A DNA stretch of 8,063 nucleotides from an uncultured Faecalibacterium sp. (GCA_937917475.1 CALDNF010000095.1:1-8063); one strand, 5' to 3'. Numbered from the stretch's first letter, positions 1 through 6,666 are shown. Numbers and translations are program-made. The notes: generated from the letters alone by a model not told the origin.

Positions 1-374
1 CTGCCGGCAATGAGCTGATGAATATCATCACCATCTTCCTGGCACTGTCTGTTGGTTGCACCACCTCTGCCAACACCTTCCTGAACTTCCGCACCCTGTT
101 CATCATCGTGCTGGGTCTGATCGCATTCTCCTTCGGCACTGCTGCCGGTGTTCTGTGCGGCAAGGTCATGTATCTGGTCACCGGCGGTCAGGTCAACCCC
201 CTGATCGGTTCTGCAGGTGTTTCCGCTGTTCCTATGGCTGCCCGTGTTTCTCAGAAGGTCGGCCAGAGCGAGAACCCCCAGAACTTCCTGCTGATGCACG
301 CTATGGGCCCCAACGTGGCCGGTGTTATCGGTTCTGCCGTTGCTGCTGGTATCCTGATCAACATCTTCGGCTAA
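1..374 (+). CDS. Na+-translocating decarboxylase beta subunit (OadB/GcdB/MmdB family), 3' part
   Basis: This is the C-terminal part of the integral membrane beta subunit of a biotin-dependent decarboxylase, which couples decarboxylation of a biotin-bound carboxyl group to Na+ export. The reading frame is open from base 3, so the 5' part lies outside the window; the ATG at 18 is internal. About 124 residues are visible, with at least three hydrophobic segments (roughly bases 18-80, 87-180 and 285-371). The segment NPLIGSAGVSAVPMAAR begins with Asn at 195-197, followed by Gly (207-209), Ser (222-224) and Arg (243-245). Their spacing matches N373, G377, S382 and R389, which I recall as functionally important in Klebsiella OadB. 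The natural C terminus is present, ending in TAA. Codons such as ggt, gct, gtt and atc dominate, unlike the next gene, which suggests high expression. The substrate (oxaloacetate, glutaconyl-CoA or methylmalonyl-CoA) cannot be told from this subunit alone. Confidence 0.93.
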   Translation, partial: AGNELMNIITIFLALSVGCTTSANTFLNFRTLFIIVLGLIAFSFGTAAGVLCGKVMYLVTGGQVNPLIGSAGVSAVPMAARVSQKVGQSENPQNFLLMHAMGPNVAGVIGSAVAAGILINIFG

Positions 375-399
375 GCGTTTTCTAAAAAATAATTTTTCA

Positions 400-442
400 C
401 CGCTCATTCCTTTGGCAGCTGCCGGGGAATGGGCGGTTTTTT
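400..442 (+). terminator. Rho-independent terminator after the decarboxylase gene
   Basis: Bases 400-410 (CCGCTCATTCC) pair with 426-436 (GGAATGGGCGG) as an 11-bp stem with one G-T wobble, followed directly by six T at 437-442. The loop contains a second perfect palindrome, GGCAGCTGCC (414-423), so the hairpin may be two-tiered. It lies 26 bases after the decarboxylase stop codon and separates that unit from pcrA. Confidence 0.93.
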
Positions 443-454
443 GTGGTGGACTAC

Positions 455-483
455 TGTGCAATGCCGCAGAAATGTGATATACT
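455..483 (+). promoter_or_regulatory. Probable extended -10 promoter for the pcrA operon
   Basis: TATACT at 478-483 differs from the consensus -10 box at one position and is preceded by TG at 475-476, giving the extended form TGnTATACT. At a 17-base spacing the -35 position (455-460, TGTGCA) is a poor match, as is common for extended -10 promoters. It lies between a terminator and the first gene of a co-directional cluster, and the expected leader before pcrA is about 45 bases. I see no LexA/SOS-like box here. Confidence 0.65.
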
Positions 484-534
484 ATATTCAATTGTGATAA
501 CTGTAGATTTTGTAGATAAAGAACAGGTGAAAGA

Positions 535-3177
535 ATGGCAACCAATCTCCAAAAGGAATTCTGTGCACTGCGTGATACCTATATTGAAAAGCAGTTCGGC
601 CGGCTGAACGAGATGCAGCAGCGGGCGGTGTTTACCACCAAAGGGCCTCTGCTCATTCTGGCTGGTGCGGGCAGCGGAAAGACCACCGTGCTGGTCAACC
701 GGATCGCAAACCTGATCCGGTTTGGCTCGGCCCACGGCTCGGACTGGACCCCCCGGGAGGTGACGGAGGACGATCTGAAAGCTCTGCGTACCGCCATTGT
801 GACCGGAACCGATGCGCCGTTCTGGCTGGATGAGATGCTCCGGAAGGATGCCGTCCGCAGTTGGAACGTGATGGCAATCACCTTTACCAACAAGGCAGCC
901 GGTGAGCTGAAAGAGCGTCTGCGGAATATGCTGGGCGGTGAAGAGGGAGACGAAGTGTTTGCGTCCACCTTCCACTCTGCCTGCGTCCGGATCCTCCGCC
1001 GCTGGGCTGAGGCCATCGGCTATCCCCGCAGTTTTACCATTTATGATACCGACGATGCCCAGCGTGTGATGAAAAGCGTCTATAAAGAACTGAGCATCGA
1101 TGATAAATTTTTCCCGGTCAAAAGTGCGATCAACCAGATGAGCCGCTGGAAGGATCAGCTGGTCAGCCCGGAGGAGGCTTTACGCACTCCGGCCCGGGAC
1201 ACAAAAGGTACGCTGGCTGCAAAGGCATATGCCGCATACGAGAAGAAGCTGAAAGAGGCCGGAGCGTTTGACTTTGATGATCTGATCTATCAGACCGTCC
1301 AGCTCCTTGCCGGAAATCAGGAGGCCCGGGATTACTATCAGACCAAATACCGCTATCTGCTGGTGGATGAGTATCAGGATACCAGTGTGGCGCAGTTCCG
1401 TCTGGTCAGCCTTCTGACCGGCCCGGAGAAGAATATCTGCGTGGTGGGCGACGATGACCAGAGCATCTACCGGTTCCGGGGAGCGACCATTGAAAACATC
1501 CTGAATTTTGAGCGCATCTATCCCGGCACCAAGACCATCCGTCTGGAGCAGAACTACCGCTCTACCTCTAACATCCTCAATGCGGCAAACTGTGTTATCC
1601 AGCACAACACCGAGCGGAAGGGCAAGACCCTTTGGACCAAGAACGACGAAGGCGATAAGGTGCAGGTATATACGGCTGAGAATGAGCAGGATGAGGCAAT
1701 GCATATTGCGGACATCATCGGTGAGCATCTGAAAGCAGGCGGGCATTTGTCCGACCACGCTGTTCTCTACCGGATGAACGCTCAGTCGGCTCCCATTGAA
1801 AGCTACTTTACCCGGGCGGGCATCCCCCATAAGATCGTGGGCGGACAGCGGTTCAATGACCGCAAAGAGGTCAAGGATATTCATTCGTATATGTCCATCG
1901 TGGCCAATCCCCGGGACGATGTGCGTCTGCGCCGGATCATCAATGAACCGGCCCGGAAGATCGGTGCAACTACGATCGAAGTCATTGCCGACCTTGCAGC
2001 GCAGGAGGGCGTAGGGATGCTGGAGATCATCAGCCATGCGGATGAATACGCCCGGCTGTCTCGCTCCATCATGCCGCTGCTTAAGTTCTGGCAGATCTAC
2101 CAGAGCTTGCAGGAGTCACTGGAAACACGCACTCTCGATGAATTTGCATCGGATGTGATCGAAAAGACCGGCTATAAGGCCATGCTGGAGCAGGAAGTGG
2201 CAAAGGGCCATGAGGATGCCGCTGACCGGCTGCAGAACCTGGGTCAGCTGGTCAACAACGTCAAAAATTACTGCGACCAGCACGGCGAGGAAGCTACACT
2301 GGAAGGTTATCTGGAAGATATCGCCCTGATCAGCGACATTGACAGCTATAACGAAAGCGCAGATCAGGTGGTGCTGATGACCATCCACTCGGCAAAAGGT
2401 CTGGAATTTCCGTATGTATTCCTGATTGGCATGGAAGAGGGCGTTTTCCCCAGCGAAATGAGCAAATATTCCGAGGCTGATATTGAAGAAGAACGGCGTT
2501 TGGCCTATGTGGGCATTACTCGGGCCAAGAAGGAACTTTACATCTCCAACAGTGTGACCCGGATGCTCTACGGCCGCACCCAGCGCAATGAGCCCAGCCG
2601 CTTTTTGAGGGAGATCGAGCCGGAATATCTGGAAGAGACCCGCAGCCCTGTGCTGGAGCAGCGTTCCCGGATGGGCGGCTGGGGCAGCAGCTACAGCGAT
2701 ACCGTCCCGGGCGGGGCATCCGGTTACTCGGGCGCATCGGGCTGGGGACGCAGCGCAGGCTACGGTTCCAGCTACAGCTCCGGTTCGGGCCGGGGAGGTT
2801 ATTTGAACCGGGAGTACAACGCCGGGGAGCGGAGCGGTTTTGGCAGCAGCTATGCAGGCCGGGGCGGCAGTTCCGGATATGGCAGTGAGGGCAGCTCCTC
2901 CAATTCCGGCAGCACTGGTTTTGGCGGCGGCTACAGCCGCCCCGCAGCAAAGCCAGTGACCTTTACCGGCACACCGGCTGCAAGGCCGGCGGCAAATCAG
3001 CCCAAGCACTATGAACCGGGGGATATCGTTGAGCACAAGGTGTTTGGCCGGGGCAAGGTGCTCCGGGTCAAACCTGCGGCCGGAGACCAGATCGTAGAGA
3101 TCAGCTTTGAAAAGGTGGGCGTGAAAAAGACGATGGCAAACTTTGCGCCCCTGACCAAAATTACATCGGAGGAATGA
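535..3177 (+). CDS. pcrA: ATP-dependent DNA helicase PcrA/UvrD (superfamily 1A)
   Basis: This 880-residue protein is a 3'-5' DNA helicase of the UvrD/PcrA type, acting in nucleotide excision repair, plasmid replication, recombinase removal and conflicts with RNA polymerase. The motifs are in order: Q-motif region (LNEMQQRAV, 24-32), Walker A AGAGSGKT (43-50), Ia ITFTNKAA (115-122), II VDEYQDT (277-283), III GDDDQSIYRFRGA (305-317), IV with LEQNYRST (337-344), V MTIHSAKGLEF (615-625) and VI with LAYVGITRAKK (656-666). The C terminus (about 826-880) is a Tudor-like domain, YEPGDIVEHKVFGRGKV, which in Bacillus PcrA contacts RNA polymerase. Two oddities stand out: about 40 extra residues between motifs I and Ia (roughly 62-105), and a long Gly/Ser/aromatic linker (about 714-802). 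The start ATG follows AGGTGA at 525-530. It is the first gene of the operon; the thyX start codon lies 4 bases past its stop codon. Confidence 0.97.
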   Translation: MATNLQKEFCALRDTYIEKQFGRLNEMQQRAVFTTKGPLLILAGAGSGKTTVLVNRIANLIRFGSAHGSDWTPREVTEDDLKALRTAIVTGTDAPFWLDEMLRKDAVRSWNVMAITFTNKAAGELKERLRNMLGGEEGDEVFASTFHSACVRILRRWAEAIGYPRSFTIYDTDDAQRVMKSVYKELSIDDKFFPVKSAINQMSRWKDQLVSPEEALRTPARDTKGTLAAKAYAAYEKKLKEAGAFDFDDLIYQTVQLLAGNQEARDYYQTKYRYLLVDEYQDTSVAQFRLVSLLTGPEKNICVVGDDDQSIYRFRGATIENILNFERIYPGTKTIRLEQNYRSTSNILNAANCVIQHNTERKGKTLWTKNDEGDKVQVYTAENEQDEAMHIADIIGEHLKAGGHLSDHAVLYRMNAQSAPIESYFTRAGIPHKIVGGQRFNDRKEVKDIHSYMSIVANPRDDVRLRRIINEPARKIGATTIEVIADLAAQEGVGMLEIISHADEYARLSRSIMPLLKFWQIYQSLQESLETRTLDEFASDVIEKTGYKAMLEQEVAKGHEDAADRLQNLGQLVNNVKNYCDQHGEEATLEGYLEDIALISDIDSYNESADQVVLMTIHSAKGLEFPYVFLIGMEEGVFPSEMSKYSEADIEEERRLAYVGITRAKKELYISNSVTRMLYGRTQRNEPSRFLREIEPEYLEETRSPVLEQRSRMGGWGSSYSDTVPGGASGYSGASGWGRSAGYGSSYSSGSGRGGYLNREYNAGERSGFGSSYAGRGGSSGYGSEGSSSNSGSTGFGGGYSRPAAKPVTFTGTPAARPAANQPKHYEPGDIVEHKVFGRGKVLRVKPAAGDQIVEISFEKVGVKKTMANFAPLTKITSEE

Positions 3178-3181
3178 GAAA

Positions 3182-3970
3182 ATGATGACCGTTCGATTGA
3201 TCGCCCATACCCCGGAACCGGAAAAGGTGGTGGCAGCAGCGGCGAAACTCTGCTATTCCGATGCCCATATCACCGACCTTCTGGATGGTCTGGATGAGGA
3301 AAAGACTGCCCGGTTCCTGACCATGCTCAGCGACTTGGGACACGCCAGCCCCATTGAGCATGCCAGTTTTACCTTTGGCATTGAAGGGGTCAGCCGTACT
3401 CTGCTGGCCCAGATCACCCGGCACCGGATCGCATCGTTCAGTGTTCAGAGTCAGCGGTATGTCCGGTTGGATGATTTCCGCTATGTGGTCCCGCCTGAGA
3501 TCGAGGCCATTCCCGAAGCAAAAGCAGCTTTTCTCGAGAGTATGAACGAGGACGCAAGGCGGTATCTGGACCTTGTCCAAAAGCTGGAAGATGGTCACAC
3601 AGCCCGATTGATGGCAGAAGGTCTGCCTGAAAAGCAGGCCCGGGCCAAGGCGTCCAAGCAGGCCAATGAAGACGCACGCTTTGTTCTGCCCAATGCCTGC
3701 GAGACCAAGATGGTGGTCACCATGAACGCCCGCAGTCTGCACAATTTCTTCCGGCTGCGCTGCTGCAGCCGGGCGCAGTGGGAGATCCGGGAGCTGGCCG
3801 AAAAAATGTTCGAGCTGGTCTATCCGATAGCTCCGCATATCTTTGCCAAGGCGGGCCCGGCCTGCGTGTCCGGTCCCTGCCCGGAAGGCAAGATGTGCTG
3901 CGGAAAAGCGGCTGAAGTCCGTGCAAAATATGCAGCACTGAAAGGAGAGTCCAGCAGTGTGCAGCAGTGA
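3182..3970 (+). CDS. thyX: FAD-dependent thymidylate synthase ThyX
   Basis: ThyX makes dTMP from dUMP using methylene-tetrahydrofolate, FAD and NAD(P)H, so it needs no separate dihydrofolate reductase step; it works in the cytoplasm as a homotetramer. The 262-residue protein carries the family signature RHRxxxxxxxS (R80, H81, R82, S90), the upstream block LGHASPIEHASF (52-63), and the C-terminal conserved block NARSLHNFFRLR. After that comes an unusual Cys-rich tail: C194 and C195, then C228, C233, C239 and C240 in the segment around GPCPEGKMCC. GGAGG at 3168-3172, inside the end of pcrA, gives a 9-base spacing to ATG 3182; a second ATG at 3185 cannot be excluded. Its last 14 bases overlap tmk, which catalyses the next step. 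Confidence 0.96.
   Translation: MMTVRLIAHTPEPEKVVAAAAKLCYSDAHITDLLDGLDEEKTARFLTMLSDLGHASPIEHASFTFGIEGVSRTLLAQITRHRIASFSVQSQRYVRLDDFRYVVPPEIEAIPEAKAAFLESMNEDARRYLDLVQKLEDGHTARLMAEGLPEKQARAKASKQANEDARFVLPNACETKMVVTMNARSLHNFFRLRCCSRAQWEIRELAEKMFELVYPIAPHIFAKAGPACVSGPCPEGKMCCGKAAEVRAKYAALKGESSSVQQ
3941..3949 (+). promoter_or_regulatory. Ribosome binding site fixing the GTG start of tmk
   Basis: AAAGGAGAG inside the 3' end of thyX lies 7 bases before GTG 3957. No ATG in the tmk frame is available before the P-loop, so this site supports the GTG start and the 14-base overlap with thyX, and implies translational coupling. Confidence 0.8.
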
Positions 3971-4637
3971 AAAAAAGGGGCGGCTCATCGTTCTGGAAGG
4001 ACTGGACGGCAGCGGAAAGGCCACGCAGGCCAAGCGGCTGGCGGCTGCATTGGAGACTGAGGGCAGAAAGGTGATGAAGATCACCTTCCCGGACTATGCC
4101 AGCGATTCCAGTGCACTGGTTAAGATGTATCTGGCCGGACAGTTCGGCGATAAGCCCGATGATGTGAACGCCTATGCAGCATCCAGCTTTTATGCAGTGG
4201 ACCGCTACGCCAGCTACAAAACAAACTGGGGCCGGTTCTATGAGGAGGGCGGCGTGATCATCGCAGACCGCTATACCACCTCCAATGCGGTGCACCAGTG
4301 CTCCAAACTTCCGCCGGAACAGTGGGAGAGTTTTCTGAACTGGCTTTTTGATTACGAGTTCCGGCTGTTGGGCCTGCCTGCGCCGGATGAGGTCATCTAC
4401 TTACAGGTAGACCCCGCTGTGAGCCAGAAGCTGATGACCGGCCGTTACCACGGTGATGAAAGCAAAAAGGATGTCCATGAAAAGGATGTGGAATATCTTG
4501 CCCGGAGCCGGAAAGCAGCAGAATTCTGTGCCGCCCATCTGGGGTGGAAAACAGTCTGCTGCACTGCAGGGGACACCATGCGGACCATTGAAGATATTCA
4601 GGCGGAGGTAAAGCGGCTTGCGCTCTCCGCTCTTTAA
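3957..4637 (+). CDS. tmk: Thymidylate kinase (dTMP kinase)
   Basis: Tmk phosphorylates dTMP to dTDP with ATP, the step after ThyX. The 226-residue product has the family's usual length. It has a P-loop at the N terminus (LEGLDGSGKATQAKRL, glycine loop 15-21), the DRY motif of the dTMP site (D104, R105, Y106, followed by TTSN), and a lid region near G162-R163-Y164 rich in Lys, Asp and His. The residue after the P-loop lysine K21 is A22 instead of the usual Ser/Thr that helps hold Mg2+. I recall the GKAT form from other clostridial relatives, so it is probably a lineage variant and not a dead enzyme. Translation starts at GTG. The stop codon overlaps the ribosome binding site of the next gene. 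The kinase family call is firm; dTMP as substrate rests on family resemblance and on thyX next door. Confidence 0.93.
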   Translation: MCSSEKKGRLIVLEGLDGSGKATQAKRLAAALETEGRKVMKITFPDYASDSSALVKMYLAGQFGDKPDDVNAYAASSFYAVDRYASYKTNWGRFYEEGGVIIADRYTTSNAVHQCSKLPPEQWESFLNWLFDYEFRLLGLPAPDEVIYLQVDPAVSQKLMTGRYHGDESKKDVHEKDVEYLARSRKAAEFCAAHLGWKTVCCTAGDTMRTIEDIQAEVKRLALSAL

Positions 4638-4644
4638 AGGAGGT
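4636..4644 (+). promoter_or_regulatory. Ribosome binding site fixing the ATG start of the GNAT-like gene
   Basis: AAAGGAGGT is a near-perfect anti-16S match, 9 bases before ATG 4654, and begins inside the tmk stop codon. It rules out the in-frame TTG at 4618, which lies upstream of it, and makes reinitiation after tmk likely. Confidence 0.88.
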
Positions 4645-4653
4645 ATTCGATCG

Positions 4654-5466
4654 ATGTATCGTCTGATGCAGCCGTCCGATCGGGCGGCAGTGCTCGCTTT
4701 ATGGCAGCGGGAGCGGGGAGACTCCGAAGAATTCGCCGAGACCCTGCTGTATCGTTTTGCCGGGGTGCAGAATGTCTATGTAGCAGAGGAAAATGAACGA
4801 ATCCGTGCAGCGGCTATGGCTGTGCCGGTCACATTGCAGGGACGTCCGGGCAATTATCTGTTTGGGCTCTGCGGGCAGGATGAACTGCTGCTGGCCGGTC
4901 TGGTGGACTACCTCTGTGCACAGCAGCGGCTCCGGGGTGCAGGCTTTACGGTGGCGATCCCCAACGGAAGCGGACAGGCAGACTTGCTGACCGATAAGGG
5001 GTTTCAGCAGGCATTTGCGCTCCGCTGTCTGCCCCGGGAAGTGGAGCGGAATCTGTGGAGTCAGGCCGAGTTTGATTCTGTCACCGCAAAAAAGCTCTGC
5101 GAGCTGCGGGAACGCTTCTGGCCCAATACTGTTCAGCTGACTCCGGAACGGATGGCTGTGGTGCTGGGAGACCTGTATTCCCGGGGTGCAACCATCGTGT
5201 CCAGTGAAAAGGGCTATGGTGTGTACTTCCGCCGGGAGGATACCCTTTACTTTGTGGAACTGATGGCCGATGATGACCGTTCTGCCGAAAAGCTGATGGA
5301 AGCAGCCCGGGAGAAGGAAGTCATCGTCGAGAAGGCCGTCATCACGGTGGGCGCAGCCCAAAATCTCTTTCTGGGCGAGGGCACCCGGCAGGACTACGGA
5401 ATGATCCGCTTTGAGGGTGAGCCTTTTGATGTATCAGAAAGCTATCTGCGTCTGATGCTGGACTAA
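4654..5466 (+). CDS. GNAT-like acetyltransferase-fold protein, function unknown
   Basis: I do not recognise a specific orthologue. The 270-residue protein opens like a GNAT domain: MYRLMQPSDRAAVLALW (helix after the first strand), then VYVAEENERIRAAAMAVPV (41-59) resembling the central strands, then a helix LLLAGLVDYLCAQQRLRG and AGFTVAIPN, then LLTDKGFQQAF (111-121), like the YEKLGF block of GNAT proteins. The C-terminal half (about 160-255) again shows a strand pattern (YGVYFRREDTLYFVELMADD), so a tandem GNAT arrangement as in Eis-like proteins is possible. The usual acetyl-CoA loop, Q/RxxGxG/A, is not evident near 70-82, so it may be divergent or inactive. It sits between tmk and mltG in the operon, 16 bases after tmk and 30 bases before mltG, and the context does not reveal a substrate. 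Confidence 0.7.
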   Translation: MYRLMQPSDRAAVLALWQRERGDSEEFAETLLYRFAGVQNVYVAEENERIRAAAMAVPVTLQGRPGNYLFGLCGQDELLLAGLVDYLCAQQRLRGAGFTVAIPNGSGQADLLTDKGFQQAFALRCLPREVERNLWSQAEFDSVTAKKLCELRERFWPNTVQLTPERMAVVLGDLYSRGATIVSSEKGYGVYFRREDTLYFVELMADDDRSAEKLMEAAREKEVIVEKAVITVGAAQNLFLGEGTRQDYGMIRFEGEPFDVSESYLRLMLD

Positions 5467-5483
5467 AGCTTCATGGTTTAAAA

Positions 5484-5491
5484 AAGGAAGG
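5484..5491 (+). promoter_or_regulatory. Ribosome binding site fixing the ATG start of mltG
   Basis: AAGGAAGG lies 5 bases before ATG 5497. The in-frame GTG at 5491 overlaps the site itself and is therefore unlikely to be the start. Confidence 0.75.
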
Positions 5492-5496
5492 TGCGT

Positions 5497-6657
5497 ATGG
5501 CACAACGTTCAACTCACGGCCGCCCCCGCAAAAAAAGCGGTGCATGGAAGATCCTCCTTGTGATCCTTTTGCTGCTGGTGCTTCTGGCTGGCGGCGGGGT
5601 GCTGCTGGCCCATCGGGAAATTCAAGGCAACAGCAAACCCGGTGCAGAGGTCACGGTGACCATCCCTCAGGGCAGCGGAGTGGCTTCCATTGCCCAGCGG
5701 CTGAAAAATGCAGGAGTCATCCGCTCGTCCTACTTGTTCCGCTGGTATGTAAAACAGCAGGGCGCAGCAGCAAAACTTCAGTATGGCGAGTTTGAACTGA
5801 CTGCGGGGGAAGGCTATGCGGAAATCATAAAGACGCTGTCGGAATATGCCAAAGCTGAAACAGTCCGGCTGACCTTTCCCGAGGGCACCACGGCCCTTGT
5901 CATGGCGCAGAAAATGGAAGAATCCGGACTCTGCACCGCCGAAGAGTTCCTGAAAGAAGCCAACGAGGGAGACTTCAGCGAGTACAAGTTCTGGCAGTAC
6001 GTCCCCAACGACGAGGATGCCCCCGACCGGTTTATGAAATGTGAGGGCTATCTCTTCCCGGATACCTATGAGTTCCTCAAGGAAGATACGGTCCACAACT
6101 ACGTTGCAACGTTCTATTCGCACTTCGATAAGCAGATCACCGACGAGATGTACCAGAAGATGAAGGAGCAGGAAATGACCCTGCCCCAGCTCATCACACT
6201 GGCATCTTTTGTGCAGGAAGAAGCAGGCAACGATCAGGACGGCAATGTGGCACAGGTGTTCCGGAACCGTCTGGCCGAGGGCTCGCCCTACCCCAAGCTC
6301 CAGAGCAACACGTCCAGCTATGTTCAGAGCGACAGCGACAACAACTACCTCTGGAACTGGGTGGCCCCCTATTACGGCGGATGGGAGAAGATTCCGGAAA
6401 ATATCGTCAAAGCGTATGATACCTATACCTGCACCGGCCTGCCAGCCGGGCCTATCTCCAACCCGGGGATCGCAGCCATTCAGGCAGCGTTGGACCCTCA
6501 GTATGACCCGGAAGTGGAAAACTGCTATTTCTTTGTCACTGACCTGTCGGGACACTATTATTATGCTGAGACCTATGCTCAGCACACCGCCAACTGCGAA
6601 AAGGCCGCAGCGGTCAACCGGAGCCTTGCAGGCTCCTCTGCGGCTTCAAACTCTTAA
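5497..6657 (+). CDS. mltG: Endolytic murein transglycosylase MltG (YceG-like)
   Basis: MltG cleaves nascent peptidoglycan strands in the membrane-proximal wall and is thought to set glycan length together with the elongation or division synthases. The 386-residue protein has a basic cytoplasmic tail (1-18, rich in Arg/Lys), one membrane anchor (about 19-38, ILLVILLLLVLLAGGG) and an outward-facing remainder. A LysM-like segment covers about 50-120 (VTVTIPQGSGVASIAQRL), followed by FPEGTT (127-132) and GYLFPDTYEF (184-193). The catalytic block is LASFVQEEAG (235-244) with VFRNRL (254-259), and the closing block is GLPAGPISNPGIAAI (314-328). In E. coli the corresponding block reads ASIVEKE; here the first acidic position is Q240 and the next two residues are E241 and E242. 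The usual DPT after LQ(S/T) reads NTS (271-273). The family call is secure; the active-site details are from memory of alignments. Confidence 0.94.
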   Translation: MAQRSTHGRPRKKSGAWKILLVILLLLVLLAGGGVLLAHREIQGNSKPGAEVTVTIPQGSGVASIAQRLKNAGVIRSSYLFRWYVKQQGAAAKLQYGEFELTAGEGYAEIIKTLSEYAKAETVRLTFPEGTTALVMAQKMEESGLCTAEEFLKEANEGDFSEYKFWQYVPNDEDAPDRFMKCEGYLFPDTYEFLKEDTVHNYVATFYSHFDKQITDEMYQKMKEQEMTLPQLITLASFVQEEAGNDQDGNVAQVFRNRLAEGSPYPKLQSNTSSYVQSDSDNNYLWNWVAPYYGGWEKIPENIVKAYDTYTCTGLPAGPISNPGIAAIQAALDPQYDPEVENCYFFVTDLSGHYYYAETYAQHTANCEKAAAVNRSLAGSSAASNS

Positions 6658-6666
6658 ATCAAAACG

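Noticed and set aside
443..534. LexA/SOS box or riboswitch in front of pcrA
   Set aside because: Only one GAAC half-site (521-524) is present with no partner, and the short leader shows no stable hairpin or terminator-like structure.
1180..2037. 285-codon open frame on the minus strand
   Set aside because: It is opposite the pcrA core motifs and is explained by codon structure of the real gene.
2674..2940. DNA-level tandem repeat or assembly artefact in the pcrA 3' region
   Set aside because: The repeated units differ in codons, keep frame and join a proper Tudor-like domain, so this is a coding low-complexity segment and not a nucleotide satellite or error.
2116..3036. 306-codon open frame on the minus strand
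   Set aside because: It lies entirely within pcrA, mirrors its high-GC codon pattern, and its translation has no recognisable domain; the + strand frame has all helicase motifs.
4618..4653. TTG start extending the GNAT-like protein by 12 residues
   Set aside because: The near-perfect ribosome binding site at 4636-4644 lies downstream of it and points to ATG 4654.
5467..5490. Weak TAAA/TTTA dyad between the GNAT-like gene and mltG as a terminator
   Set aside because: The stem is only about 4 A-T pairs with no T-run after it, so it should not stop transcription.
5491..5496. GTG start for mltG two codons upstream
   Set aside because: It overlaps the ribosome binding site; ATG 5497 has proper spacing.
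5509..6585. 358-codon open frame on the minus strand
   Set aside because: It is opposite mltG, whose motifs are clear; the antisense product is a Val/Leu/His-rich shadow without family features.
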